In this document: positions 1 to 6,886 of the stretch, in pieces
Position numbering within the stretch: the first letter of the stretch is position 1
Layout of the letters: every line of letters begins with the position of its first letter
Origin: Rhodanobacter sp.
GTDB taxonomy: Bacteria; Pseudomonadota; Gammaproteobacteria; Xanthomonadales; Rhodanobacteraceae
Assembly: GCA_026193555.1 (NCBI GenBank)
Contig: JAPHUU010000383.1
Span: forward strand, 1-8,652
Length of the DNA: 8,652 nt
Direction of reading: 5' to 3'
Made by a program: the position numbers and the translations under genes
The notes under the pieces: model-generated
What the model saw: only the letters and a program-made list of their open reading frames with translations
Database searches by the model: none
Told to the model about the DNA's origin: nothing

Positions 1-1
1 G

Positions 2-310
2 ATCCTGACCGCGGCGATGGTCGAGGGCATGAAGCCGGGAGCGCTGATCGTCGATCTGGCCGCCGAGGGTGGTGGCAACTGCGAATTGACCCGACCGGGT
101 GAGCGCGTCGAGCATGGCGGCGTGGTGATCCTGGGCCCGCTCAATCTGCCGGCTGGCGCACCGCTGCACGCTTCGGAAATGTATGCGCGCAACGTCTATA
201 ACTTCGTCGAGCTGCTGCTGCACGAGGATGCACTGAAGCCCGATTTCGACGACGAACTGGTGGCCAGGAGCTGTCTCAGCCATGCCGGTGAAACCCGCTT
301 CGCTGGCTGA
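2..310 (+). CDS. pntAA: NAD(P) transhydrogenase subunit alpha part 1 (PntAA), 3' end only
   Basis: This is the last 102 codons of the soluble NAD(H)-binding subunit (domain I) of the proton-pumping transhydrogenase, which passes hydride between NAD(H) and NADP(H) at the inner membrane. The reading frame is open from base 2, so the gene begins before the window. What is visible matches the domain I C-terminus: a KPGALIVDLAAEGGGNCE block (family form KPGSVIVDLAAEAGGNCE), then GPLNLPAGAPLHASEMYARNV, and a DDELV..C tail ending in TGA at 308-310. The protein stops after domain I and has no transmembrane helices, as in the three-subunit transhydrogenases (Rhodospirillum type) and unlike the fused E. 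coli PntA. Its membrane partner pntAB starts 222 bases further on. Family assignment is secure; the full length cannot be seen. Confidence 0.93.
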   Translation: MLTAAMVEGMKPGALIVDLAAEGGGNCELTRPGERVEHGGVVILGPLNLPAGAPLHASEMYARNVYNFVELLLHEDALKPDFDDELVARSCLSHAGETRFAG

Positions 311-532
311 GTGGCTGAACCAAGGCATCCCGCGTGGGTCCGCGCGTCGCAGGATCAGCCATGCCGCCCCGCGCAGGCTGGCCACGTTGCTCATGACCGC
401 CGCGTCCGGATCGACGGGTGACGCATCCTCGGGTGCCATCGGGTCGGCTCCGGCACTCAACGCGGCAGGCTCGCACCGGTCGACTCGCCCCCGTATGATG
501 CACGGACATTCGAGTCTCGACGGGGTGAGGTC
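311..532 (+). other. Non-coding spacer between pntAA and pntAB
   Basis: This 222-base gap separates two subunit genes that are usually adjacent. A possible frame starting inside the pntAA end (282-536) and an opposite-strand frame (276-509) both give low-complexity Arg/Ser/Gly-rich products with no recognisable domain, so I treat the stretch as non-coding. I found no strong hairpin with a T-tract, no tRNA-like fold and no repeat. The only signals are a TATGAT -10-like hexamer at 494-499 and the ribosome binding site of pntAB at 522-530. Confidence 0.6.
494..499 (+). promoter_or_regulatory. Possible -10 box for pntAB-pntB
   Basis: TATGAT matches the sigma-70 -10 consensus at 5 of 6 positions and lies 33 bases before the pntAB start, which would give a leader of roughly 27 bases. 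No good -35 hexamer is present at a spacing of 16-18 (471-476 reads TCGCAC), and there is no extended -10 TGn. It is therefore a weak candidate for an internal promoter. Confidence 0.25.
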
Positions 533-838
533 ATGATCGACGGGTTCCTGGCACTGTATATCTTCATGCTGGCCGCGTTTACCGGCTATGAAATCATCGC
601 GCGGGTACCGGTGATCCTGCACACGCCGCTGATGTCGGGTTCCAACTTCGTTCACGGGATCGTGCTGGTCGGCGCGATGATTGCGCTGGGCCAGGCGCAG
701 ACGCCGTTCGAGATGGCGATTGGCTTCGTCGGGGTGCTGTTGGGGGCCGGCAACGCGGCCGGTGGCTATGTGGTCACCGAACGGATGCTGGAGATGTTCA
801 AGTCCAGCAAACCGCAAGCCGGCAAGGGGAGCAAGTGA
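533..838 (+). CDS. pntAB: NAD(P) transhydrogenase subunit alpha part 2 (PntAB)
   Basis: This 101-residue integral membrane subunit supplies the alpha-derived helices of the proton channel (domain II). Three hydrophobic segments are visible at about residues 4-23, 38-54 and 60-82. The HTPLMSGSNFVHGIVLVGAM stretch (residues 30-49) and the GGYVVTERMLEMF tail align with the membrane part of E. coli PntA (HTPLMS.TN..SGIIVVGA and GGFTVTQRMLKMF). His41 sits where three-subunit enzymes such as that of Thermus thermophilus carry their channel histidine on the alpha2 subunit. The ATG at 533 is preceded by a GGGGTGAGG ribosome binding site at 522-530. The stop TGA overlaps the pntB ATG by one base, indicating translational coupling. 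Length and all motifs are normal for the family. Confidence 0.96.
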   Translation: MIDGFLALYIFMLAAFTGYEIIARVPVILHTPLMSGSNFVHGIVLVGAMIALGQAQTPFEMAIGFVGVLLGAGNAAGGYVVTERMLEMFKSSKPQAGKGSK

Positions 839-2250
839 TGAGCTGGCTTCCGATTCTGATCAAAGGCTGCTATTTCCTCGCCGCCCTGCTGTTCATCCTT
901 GGCCTGAAGCGGATGAGTTCGCCGCGCACGGCGCGCGGGGGCATCGTGTGGGCCGGCTACGGCATGCTGCTGGCGGTGCTGGCCACGTTCTTCCTGCCGG
1001 ATATGCACAACCGCGGCTTGATCATCGCTGCGGTGCTGGTCGGCGTCGGCGCGGCATGGTGGTCCGGTCGACGCGTGGCGATGACCTCGATGCCGCAGAT
1101 GGTGGCGCTGTACAACGGCATGGGTGGTGGTGCGGCGGCGGCGATCGGCGCGGTCGAACTGATCGGCTACGCGCGGCACCTGGACCCGGCGCTGGCCTCG
1201 ACCGCGGCGCTGCTTTCGCCCGTGGAGCTGTCCCTTGGCGTGCTCGGTGCGCTGATCGGCGCGGTGAGCTTCTCCGGGTCGCTGATCGCGTTCGCCAAGC
1301 TGCAGGGCTGGCTGGACAAGCGCTTCGTGTTTCCGGCGCAACGCGTGGTGAATATGCTCCTGCTGGCGGCGGCGGTGCTGATCGGCGTGCTGCTGGTCAG
1401 CGGGCACGCCAGCCTGCCGCTGATCGCGGCCTTCTTCGCGCTGGCGCTGCTGTTCGGGCTGATGATGACGTTGCCGATCGGCGGCGCCGACATGCCGGTG
1501 GTGATCTCGCTGTACAACGCGTTCACCGGACTGGCGGTGGCATTCGAGGGTTTCGTGCTGGGCAACGAGGCGATGATCATCGCCGGCACCGTGGTCGGCG
1601 CGGCCGGTACGCTGCTGACGCAGCTGATGGCGAAGGCGATGAACCGTTCGATCGGCAACGTGCTGTTCGGCAGTTTCGGCGCCAGTGGTGGCGAGGCGCA
1701 GGCGATCGCCGGCGCGCAGAAGCCGATCGATGCGTCCGACGCCGCGGTGATGATGGCCTACGCCGAGCGCGTGGTGATCGTGCCCGGCTATGGTCTGGCG
1801 GTGGCCCAGGCGCAGCACAAGGTGTGGGAATTCGCCAAGCTGCTGGGCGAGCGCGGCGTGAAGGTGAAGTTCGCGATCCACCCGGTGGCCGGACGGATGC
1901 CCGGTCACATGAATGTGCTGCTGGCCGAAGCCGGCGTGCCGTATGACCTGATCGCGGACATGGACGACATCAACCCCGAGTTCCCGAATGTCGACGTGGC
2001 CCTGGTGATCGGTGCCAACGACGTGGTCAACCCGCTGGCGAAGACCGACCCGGCCTCGCCGATCTACGGCATGCCGATCCTCGACGTGATGAACGCGAAG
2101 CACGTGATCGTGATCAAGCGCGGCAAGGGTACCGGCTTTGCCGGTATCGAGAATGCGCTGTTCTATGCCGACAACACGCGCATGCTTTACGGCGATGGTC
2201 AGGCGGCCGTGGGCGAGTTGGTGACGGCGTTGAAATCGGTCGACAGCTGA
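838..2250 (+). CDS. pntB: NAD(P) transhydrogenase subunit beta (PntB)
   Basis: This 470-residue subunit carries most of the proton channel and the NADP(H)-binding domain III. The first ~290 residues are hydrophobic, with multiple membrane helices. Domain III follows, with VPGYG near residues 316-319, the KFAIHPVAGRMPGHMNVLLAEA block, DMDDINPEF, GANDVVNP at 392-399, and Lys427-Arg428 followed by GKGTGFAGIENALF, all contacting NADP(H) in known structures. Asn93 occupies the position of E. coli beta-His91, consistent with the histidine lying on PntAB instead. The start ATG at 838 is chosen over GTG at 835 because an AAGGGGAG ribosome binding site (825-831) sits 6 bases before it. The gene overlaps pntAB and is convergent with the next gene, 24 bases away. 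Confidence 0.97.
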   Translation: MSWLPILIKGCYFLAALLFILGLKRMSSPRTARGGIVWAGYGMLLAVLATFFLPDMHNRGLIIAAVLVGVGAAWWSGRRVAMTSMPQMVALYNGMGGGAAAAIGAVELIGYARHLDPALASTAALLSPVELSLGVLGALIGAVSFSGSLIAFAKLQGWLDKRFVFPAQRVVNMLLLAAAVLIGVLLVSGHASLPLIAAFFALALLFGLMMTLPIGGADMPVVISLYNAFTGLAVAFEGFVLGNEAMIIAGTVVGAAGTLLTQLMAKAMNRSIGNVLFGSFGASGGEAQAIAGAQKPIDASDAAVMMAYAERVVIVPGYGLAVAQAQHKVWEFAKLLGERGVKVKFAIHPVAGRMPGHMNVLLAEAGVPYDLIADMDDINPEFPNVDVALVIGANDVVNPLAKTDPASPIYGMPILDVMNAKHVIVIKRGKGTGFAGIENALFYADNTRMLYGDGQAAVGELVTALKSVDS

Positions 2251-2274
2251 GCGGGGCCCGTCCGGGAGGGCACG

Positions 2275-2703
2275 TCAGTGCCTTCGCGGCGCCCGCCACG
2301 CCAGCCATGCGGCCAATAGCGCCGCCAGGGCTGCCCAGACCATGTCCGGCGGCGTCACGGCAAACCGGGCCAGTTGCCACAACATGCGGATTCCGGCGGT
2401 GCGCAGGGCGTCGACCAGGCCGATGCCCATGTTGCCGGCGATCTGCACGCCCGCAATCAGCAGGTGCACATAGATCGTGGCCAGTGCGGTGGCCGTGGCC
2501 GCCAGCAGCGCGGCAAGCCGCCCGGGGCGATGCACGGTACTGCGAATGGCCAGGCCGAGCGCGGCGCCGACGGGAAGCGCCAGCCAGGGCAGCGGCTGGC
2601 GCATGTACAAGGCTGCGGCCATCCACAGGGCGCCGGCCGCCAGTCCCAGCATGGCGCTGCTGAACAGCGCGAAGACCAGGACTCCGAGGCTTCGCACACT
2701 CAT
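2275..2703 (-). CDS. Small integral membrane protein of unknown function
   Basis: I do not recognise this family. The 142-residue product is very hydrophobic, with likely membrane helices near residues 6-32, 38-54, 62-86 and 120-136, and a basic C-terminus (RAPRRH). A conserved-looking segment, AGVQIAGNMGIGLVDALRTAG (about 84-104), is polar/amphipathic and lies between helices 3 and 4. No catalytic motif, cysteine pair or signal-peptidase site is visible. The ATG at 2703 is preferred over an in-frame ATG at 2766 because the first 21 residues of the longer form are not hydrophobic, a GGGA ribosome-binding-like sequence lies about 8 bases before 2703, and a TATGAT -10-like box (2762-2767) would place the mRNA start inside the longer form. 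It is a single-gene unit, convergent with pntB and divergent from sufT. Confidence 0.75.
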   Translation of the reverse strand: MSVRSLGVLVFALFSSAMLGLAAGALWMAAALYMRQPLPWLALPVGAALGLAIRSTVHRPGRLAALLAATATALATIYVHLLIAGVQIAGNMGIGLVDALRTAGIRMLWQLARFAVTPPDMVWAALAALLAAWLAWRAPRRH

Positions 2704-2761
2704 TGACGATCCCGTCGCGGTAAAGGCAGCAGCATGTGGTTGTCCTTGCGGCAAAGCGGCC

Positions 2762-2767
2762 ATCATA
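2762..2767 (-). promoter_or_regulatory. Possible -10 box for the unknown membrane protein gene
   Basis: Read on the minus strand this is TATGAT, 5 of 6 to the sigma-70 -10 consensus, about 58 bases upstream of the start at 2703. There is no convincing -35 hexamer at the expected distance; that region is instead occupied by an inverted repeat (2782-2802). Confidence 0.3.
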
Positions 2768-2781
2768 GCGCGGCCCGCCAG

Positions 2782-2802
2782 TCCGACCCGGAGCGGGCCG
2801 GA
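2782..2802. repeat. Imperfect inverted repeat, 9-bp arms, 3-base centre
   Basis: TCCGACCCG (2782-2790) and CGGGCCGGA (2794-2802) pair at 8 of 9 positions around the centre GAG; the single mismatch is a G-U wobble in a minus-strand RNA. It lies about 15 bases upstream of the TATGAT box of the minus-strand membrane protein gene, where a -35 would sit. It may be an operator or chance structure in GC-rich DNA. Confidence 0.35.
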
Positions 2803-2870
2803 TGTTGTCGCTCCCTTGAGTTCGTGCGATCAAGACCTGATGTGGGAGTTCCTGATCCAGAACAGGCGGC

Positions 2871-2883
2871 CCCGTTCAACGGG
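2871..2883. promoter_or_regulatory. Perfect 13-base palindrome at the sufT promoter (candidate operator)
   Basis: CCCGTT-C-AACGGG is a perfect 6+1+6 inverted repeat. It ends 3 bases before a CATAAT -10-like hexamer (2887-2892), so it would sit in the promoter spacer of sufT, where a bound repressor would block RNA polymerase. It does not resemble the IscR type 1 or type 2 consensus that I know. The role is inferred from position only. Confidence 0.35.
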
Positions 2884-2886
2884 CGG

Positions 2887-2892
2887 CATAAT
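2887..2892 (+). promoter_or_regulatory. Likely -10 box of sufT
   Basis: CATAAT matches TATAAT at 5 of 6 positions and lies 56 bases before the chosen sufT start, which would give a leader of roughly 50 bases. No TTGACA-like -35 is found at a spacing of 16-18, so the promoter may need an activator. The position also argues against the upstream ATG at 2913, whose leader would be only about 14 bases with no ribosome binding site. Confidence 0.4.
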
Positions 2893-2948
2893 GGGCAATC
2901 CGGGCGTGACCCATGGTCAAGCCCTCAAGTTACGGAATCGACCTTGGC

Positions 2949-3506
2949 ATGAGTGGTTTCAGTCTTAGCAGCGAACCTTTCACCCTCTCGCGCGATTGCA
3001 GCGCGGTGATGGTGCCGCAGGGCGAAGTGATGGACCTTCCGGCTGGCCAGATCGGCTACATCACCCAGGCGCTGGGCGGCAGCTTCACCGTCTATGTCGA
3101 CGGCAACCTGTTCCGCATTGCCGGTGGCGATGCCGATGCACTGGGCAAGGAGCCGCCGGCACCGATCGAGGTGCCGGCCAATGCCACCGATGGTGACGTG
3201 GAAAAGCTGGCCTGGGACCAGTTGCGCACCGTGTTCGATCCGGAGATTCCGGTGAATGTGGTCGAGCTGGGTCTGGTCTATGACCTCAGCCTCGAGCAGA
3301 CAGCGTCAGGCGAGCGCAAGGTCTACGTCAAGCTCACCCTTACCGCGCCCGGCTGCGGGATGGGCGACATCCTGGTGGACGACGCCCGCACCAAGCTGGA
3401 GATGATCCCCACCATCAGCGAGGCCGAAGTGGACCTGGTGTTCGACCCGCCGTGGAGCCACTCGATGATGTCGGACGCGGCCAAGCTGGAAACCGGCATG
3501 CTTTGA
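2949..3506 (+). CDS. sufT: Putative Fe-S cluster assembly protein SufT (MIP18/DUF59 family)
   Basis: SufT helps mature iron-sulfur proteins in the cytoplasm. The 185-residue product has the two-part layout of proteobacterial SufT. The N-terminal part (about 1-80) contains RDCSAVMVPQGE and LPAG..GYITQALGGSFTVYVDGNLFRIAG. The MIP18/DUF59 domain (about 84-175) contains FDPEIPVNVVELGLVYDL, LTLTAPGCGMGDILVDD with the conserved Cys136, and VDLVFDPPWS. The ETGML end is typical. An in-frame ATG at 2913 would add 12 residues (MVKPSSYGIDLG) unlike the family, and the likely -10 box sits just before it, so I choose the ATG at 2949, with GGAA at 2935-2938 as a weak ribosome binding site. The gene stands alone here, with no suf or isc operon in view. 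Confidence 0.92.
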   Translation: MSGFSLSSEPFTLSRDCSAVMVPQGEVMDLPAGQIGYITQALGGSFTVYVDGNLFRIAGGDADALGKEPPAPIEVPANATDGDVEKLAWDQLRTVFDPEIPVNVVELGLVYDLSLEQTASGERKVYVKLTLTAPGCGMGDILVDDARTKLEMIPTISEAEVDLVFDPPWSHSMMSDAAKLETGML

Positions 3507-3512
3507 GCGCCG

Positions 3513-3539
3513 CCGCGCCGGCCGGATCCGACGGCGCGG
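3513..3539. terminator. Candidate terminator hairpin between convergent sufT and the asparaginase gene
   Basis: CCGCGCCG (3513-3520) and CGGCGCGG (3532-3539) form a perfect 8-bp GC stem around an 11-base loop, 6 bases after the sufT stop. On the plus strand it is followed by GTGTCTCTC, which is only moderately T-rich, and there is no T-tract on the other strand. The placement between two stop codons facing each other supports a terminator; the poor T-tract lowers confidence. Confidence 0.45.
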
Positions 3540-3549
3540 GTGTCTCTCA

Positions 3550-4059
3550 TCAGCCGTTGCTGCGCTGCTGGCCGCCAACTTCTTCGAAGCGGTTGGCATC
3601 GCGATTCTTGCGCACCCTGGATGGATCCCACACGCGGCCGTTCATGGCGATGTAGACGCCGTCAGGCAGGGTCTGCACCGCGGCCACCGCGCAACCGATG
3701 TTGAATACCGCATCGGATCCCTGGAAGCGTGCCGGGTTCAGCGCACCGGTGAGCACGATCACCTTGCCCTTGATCTGCGCCAGTTCATGGGCGGTCTCGA
3801 CCATGGTGTCGGTGCCGTGGGTGACCAGCACGTGGCGGTGCGGCTGTGCCTCGATCGTCGAGCGCACCAGGGCGCGGTCCTCGGCCGCCATGTGCAGGCT
3901 GTCCTTGCGCAGGATCGGGATCACATCGAACTGGAAGGCCACGCCGAGATGACTGAGGATCTCGCCGATCTGCGGCGCACCGATCTTGTAGTCCGACTTG
4001 TCGTCGAAGTAGATCTTGTCGATGGTGCCGCCGGTGGTGATGATGGTCAGATGCTGCAT
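3550..4059 (-). CDS. Single-domain asparaginase homologue
   Basis: The 169-residue product matches only the N-terminal domain of the asparaginase/glutaminase family, whose usual ~330-residue members hydrolyse L-asparagine to aspartate and ammonia. Visible motifs are TTGGTID at 8-14 (Thr12 corresponds to the nucleophile), KDS at 52-54 (substrate-binding Ser), and VTHGTDTM at 79-86 (Thr83-Asp84 match Thr89-Asp90 of E. coli AnsB). By eye, the position of catalytic Lys162 (AnsB ...AADK) falls at ...AAVQ, so the lysine appears absent. The C-terminal domain, which donates a Glu across the dimer, is missing. There is no signal peptide. The ATG at 4059 is chosen because homology begins there; the 68 extra in-frame residues upstream overlap the acyl-CoA dehydrogenase gene and are shadow sequence. 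It follows that gene by 49 bases. Short homologues like this exist in other proteobacteria, so it is probably not a recent truncation. Activity is uncertain. Confidence 0.82.
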   Translation of the reverse strand: MQHLTIITTGGTIDKIYFDDKSDYKIGAPQIGEILSHLGVAFQFDVIPILRKDSLHMAAEDRALVRSTIEAQPHRHVLVTHGTDTMVETAHELAQIKGKVIVLTGALNPARFQGSDAVFNIGCAVAAVQTLPDGVYIAMNGRVWDPSRVRKNRDANRFEEVGGQQRSNG

Positions 4060-4088
4060 GCTGGCTGGGCCAAGGAAAGGGGTCTCGT

Positions 4089-4094
4089 ATTCTA
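4089..4094 (-). promoter_or_regulatory. Weak possible -10 box for the asparaginase homologue
   Basis: The minus strand reads TAGAAT, 5 of 6 to TATAAT, about 30 bases before the start at 4059 and inside the 49-base gap after the acyl-CoA dehydrogenase stop. There is no -35 match, so the gene may equally be read through from upstream. Confidence 0.2.
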
Positions 4095-4108
4095 GCCTGT
4101 GGCGCGCA

Positions 4109-5752
4109 TCAGCCCAGCAGCAGGGCGGTGTCGGCGGTCTCCGGCGACACCAGCCGATCCAGGCCATGGCTGACGAAACGTCGAACCGCGGCTGCCGGGC
4201 GCTGGTCGCCGCACTGCTGCACCGACCAGGTCGCCTGACGCGCCAGCAGGGCCGCGGCGGCACAGCGGGCCAGGGTCAGGGCAAGGCCGCGCGCTCCCGC
4301 CTCAAGTGACATGCGGTCCGTTCCCTGGCTGTCGAGGTAGCCGGCCGCCGCCGTCAGCGCGGCACGGATGGGCGTTGTCGTGGCGGCATCGTCACATCCA
4401 TCCAGCCAGTCGTCGATGGCTGCATGCAGCGAGTCGAGGTGATCGCCGGCCAGCGCGCGCAGGCTGTCCAGTGACAGCACATTGGTAGTGCCTTCCCAGA
4501 TCGCATAGACCTGGGCATCGCGCAGCAACTGCGGCAGGCCGGTGTCCTCGATGTAGCCGGCACCGCCGAAACATTCCAGCGCCTCCGAACACACTTTCAC
4601 CGCCAGCTTGCCTGTCCACAATTTGGCCAGTGGCGTCAGCAGGCGCAGCAGCGCCGCTTCGTGGGGTGCGGCGGCGTTCTGCTCGACCCGTCCAAGCAGG
4701 TGTGCCACCTCGAACGCCAGCGCGAAGGCGCCCTCGAACTCCGCCTGCATGTCGGCAAGGGTCCGCGCATGCAGCGGCTGCTCGATCAAGGGCCTGCCGA
4801 ACGCCTGACGCCGTGCGGCGTAGTCGCGCGCCAGCGCGATCGCCCGGGCCATGCTGGCCACGGCGCAGATCGCATTCCAGCTGCGGGTCACGTTGAGCAC
4901 CGGCGCCACCTGGCGCACGCCGTTGGCCAGTTCGGCCAACGGCCAGGCGGGCAGGCCGTCGAGCTGGATTTCCGCGGTGGGCAGCTCGTGCGTGCCGAGC
5001 TTGTCCTTCAGACGATCGATCTGCAGCTCGGGTTTGCGTCGATCGCCGTTCATGGTCTCGACATAGAACAGGGCCAGCGCGGCGGGGCCGGCGGCGGCGC
5101 CCTCGGGTCGCGCCAGGGCCAGCGCCGCCTCGCCGACCACTGCCGAGCTGAACCACTTGCGGCCATGCAGGCGCCACTGGCCGGCGTCATCGCGGCGTGC
5201 GACGGTTTCCGTGTCGCCGACATCGGAACCGCCTACGGTCTCGGTCATCCACTGGCCACTGAGCCAGAACGTGGCGATATCCCGGCTGAGGAAATGCGGC
5301 AGCGCGCGCTCGATCAGGGCCTGGTTGCCGCAGGCCTTCAGCGCGGTGGCCGCACCATCGGTCATCGCCAGCGGGCAGGTATAGAACTCGCTGGCGACGT
5401 GATACAGGTAGACCCGGGCGAACTGCTCCAGCCGTGCGTGTTCGTTTTCCACATGCCCGGCCGCGAGCACCGCGTGACGCGTGGTGATCGAGGAACCTTC
5501 CTGCCAGGCGGCAGTCAGCTCGATCCGATCGACCCGCCGGCCCCAGGCATCCCACTGGGTCAGTACCGGTTTGCGGCGAGTCGTCGTGCAAGCTCGCTGC
5601 CATGCCAGTTGCGCATGGCTGCCCAAGGCATCCAGATCGGCATCCAGCGCCGGGCGCCGTTCACGGGGCAGGGCGCGGTCGAGCAAGGCATGCAGCAGTC
5701 GATCGCCGCGCCAGGGGTGGGCAAGTTGCGGGGCGTCTTGCAGGAATCCCAT
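4109..5752 (-). CDS. Acyl-CoA dehydrogenase, AidB-like
   Basis: This 547-residue flavoprotein belongs to the acyl-CoA dehydrogenase superfamily, closest in layout to E. coli AidB (541 residues) and long ACADs of that branch. In order: an N-terminal helical region; CPLAMTDGAA (126-135); the flavin-contact segment WLSGQWMTETVGGSDVG (163-179); HGRKWFSSA (196-204); IDRLKDKLGTHELPTAEI (245-262), which mirrors the LERLKDKLGNRSNASCEV of AidB; RQAFGRPLIEQPL (315-327); ECFGGAGYIEDTGLPQLLRDA (393-413); and IWEGTTN, whose Glu420 is at the family's catalytic-base position. It probably binds FAD; substrate and reaction are unknown, and AidB itself is linked to the alkylation response rather than to beta-oxidation. 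The start at 5752 has a GGGAG ribosome binding site 8 bases upstream. It lies 88 bases after the DUF2069 gene, separated by a strong hairpin. Confidence 0.9.
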   Translation of the reverse strand: MGFLQDAPQLAHPWRGDRLLHALLDRALPRERRPALDADLDALGSHAQLAWQRACTTTRRKPVLTQWDAWGRRVDRIELTAAWQEGSSITTRHAVLAAGHVENEHARLEQFARVYLYHVASEFYTCPLAMTDGAATALKACGNQALIERALPHFLSRDIATFWLSGQWMTETVGGSDVGDTETVARRDDAGQWRLHGRKWFSSAVVGEAALALARPEGAAAGPAALALFYVETMNGDRRKPELQIDRLKDKLGTHELPTAEIQLDGLPAWPLAELANGVRQVAPVLNVTRSWNAICAVASMARAIALARDYAARRQAFGRPLIEQPLHARTLADMQAEFEGAFALAFEVAHLLGRVEQNAAAPHEAALLRLLTPLAKLWTGKLAVKVCSEALECFGGAGYIEDTGLPQLLRDAQVYAIWEGTTNVLSLDSLRALAGDHLDSLHAAIDDWLDGCDDAATTTPIRAALTAAAGYLDSQGTDRMSLEAGARGLALTLARCAAAALLARQATWSVQQCGDQRPAAAVRRFVSHGLDRLVSPETADTALLLG

Positions 5753-5797
5753 CGGTTGTTCTCCCGGTCGGAGCGCATCTCGTGCGCGATTCGCTCT

Positions 5798-5826
5798 GGC
5801 TGCAGCGCCATTGTGGCGCCGCAGCC
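5798..5826 (-). terminator. Strong intergenic hairpin (terminator or processing/attenuation site)
   Basis: Two 13-base arms (5798-5810 and 5814-5826) pair around a 3-base loop. On the minus strand, the direction of both flanking genes, all 13 positions pair (12 Watson-Crick and one G-U); on the plus strand the odd pair is an A-C mismatch, so the structure is better for a minus-strand RNA. It lies 15 bases after the DUF2069 stop and 45 bases before the acyl-CoA dehydrogenase start. No U-run follows (AGAGCGAAT), so it is not a classical intrinsic terminator. Confidence 0.45.
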
Positions 5827-5840
5827 GCCTTGCTGCGCCG

Positions 5841-6886
<1,046 letters not shown>

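Noticed and set aside
282..536. Possible small gene in the pntAA-pntAB spacer (84 codons)
   Set aside because: It begins inside the pntAA coding end, overlaps the pntAB start and encodes a Ser/Arg/Ala-rich sequence with no motif.
681..1946. Second plus-strand frame of 421 codons overlapping pntAB and pntB
   Set aside because: Arg/Ala/Gly-rich out-of-frame shadow of two well-supported genes.
766..2103. Open frame of 445 codons on the minus strand opposite pntB
   Set aside because: The product is His/Arg/Gln-rich with no domain, typical of the antisense frame of a GC-rich gene; the plus strand encodes clear PntB.
2251..2274. GC-rich 24-base gap between the convergent pntB and membrane protein genes as a terminator
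   Set aside because: The best fold is a 4-bp stem with a mismatch and essentially no loop, and there is no T-tract on either strand.
2114..2833. Alternative minus-strand frame of 239 codons covering the unknown membrane protein gene
   Set aside because: Low-complexity Arg/Pro/Ala product running into the pntB 3' end; the other frame (2275-2703) gives a coherent membrane protein with a start signal.
2836..2856. CCTGAT repeated twice, 15 bases apart, upstream of sufT
   Set aside because: Two 6-base copies are too short to distinguish from chance, and there is no third copy.
4060..4263. N-terminal extension of the asparaginase homologue by 68 residues
   Set aside because: The extension is Arg/Pro-rich, overlaps the acyl-CoA dehydrogenase 3' end, and family homology starts exactly at the ATG at 4059.
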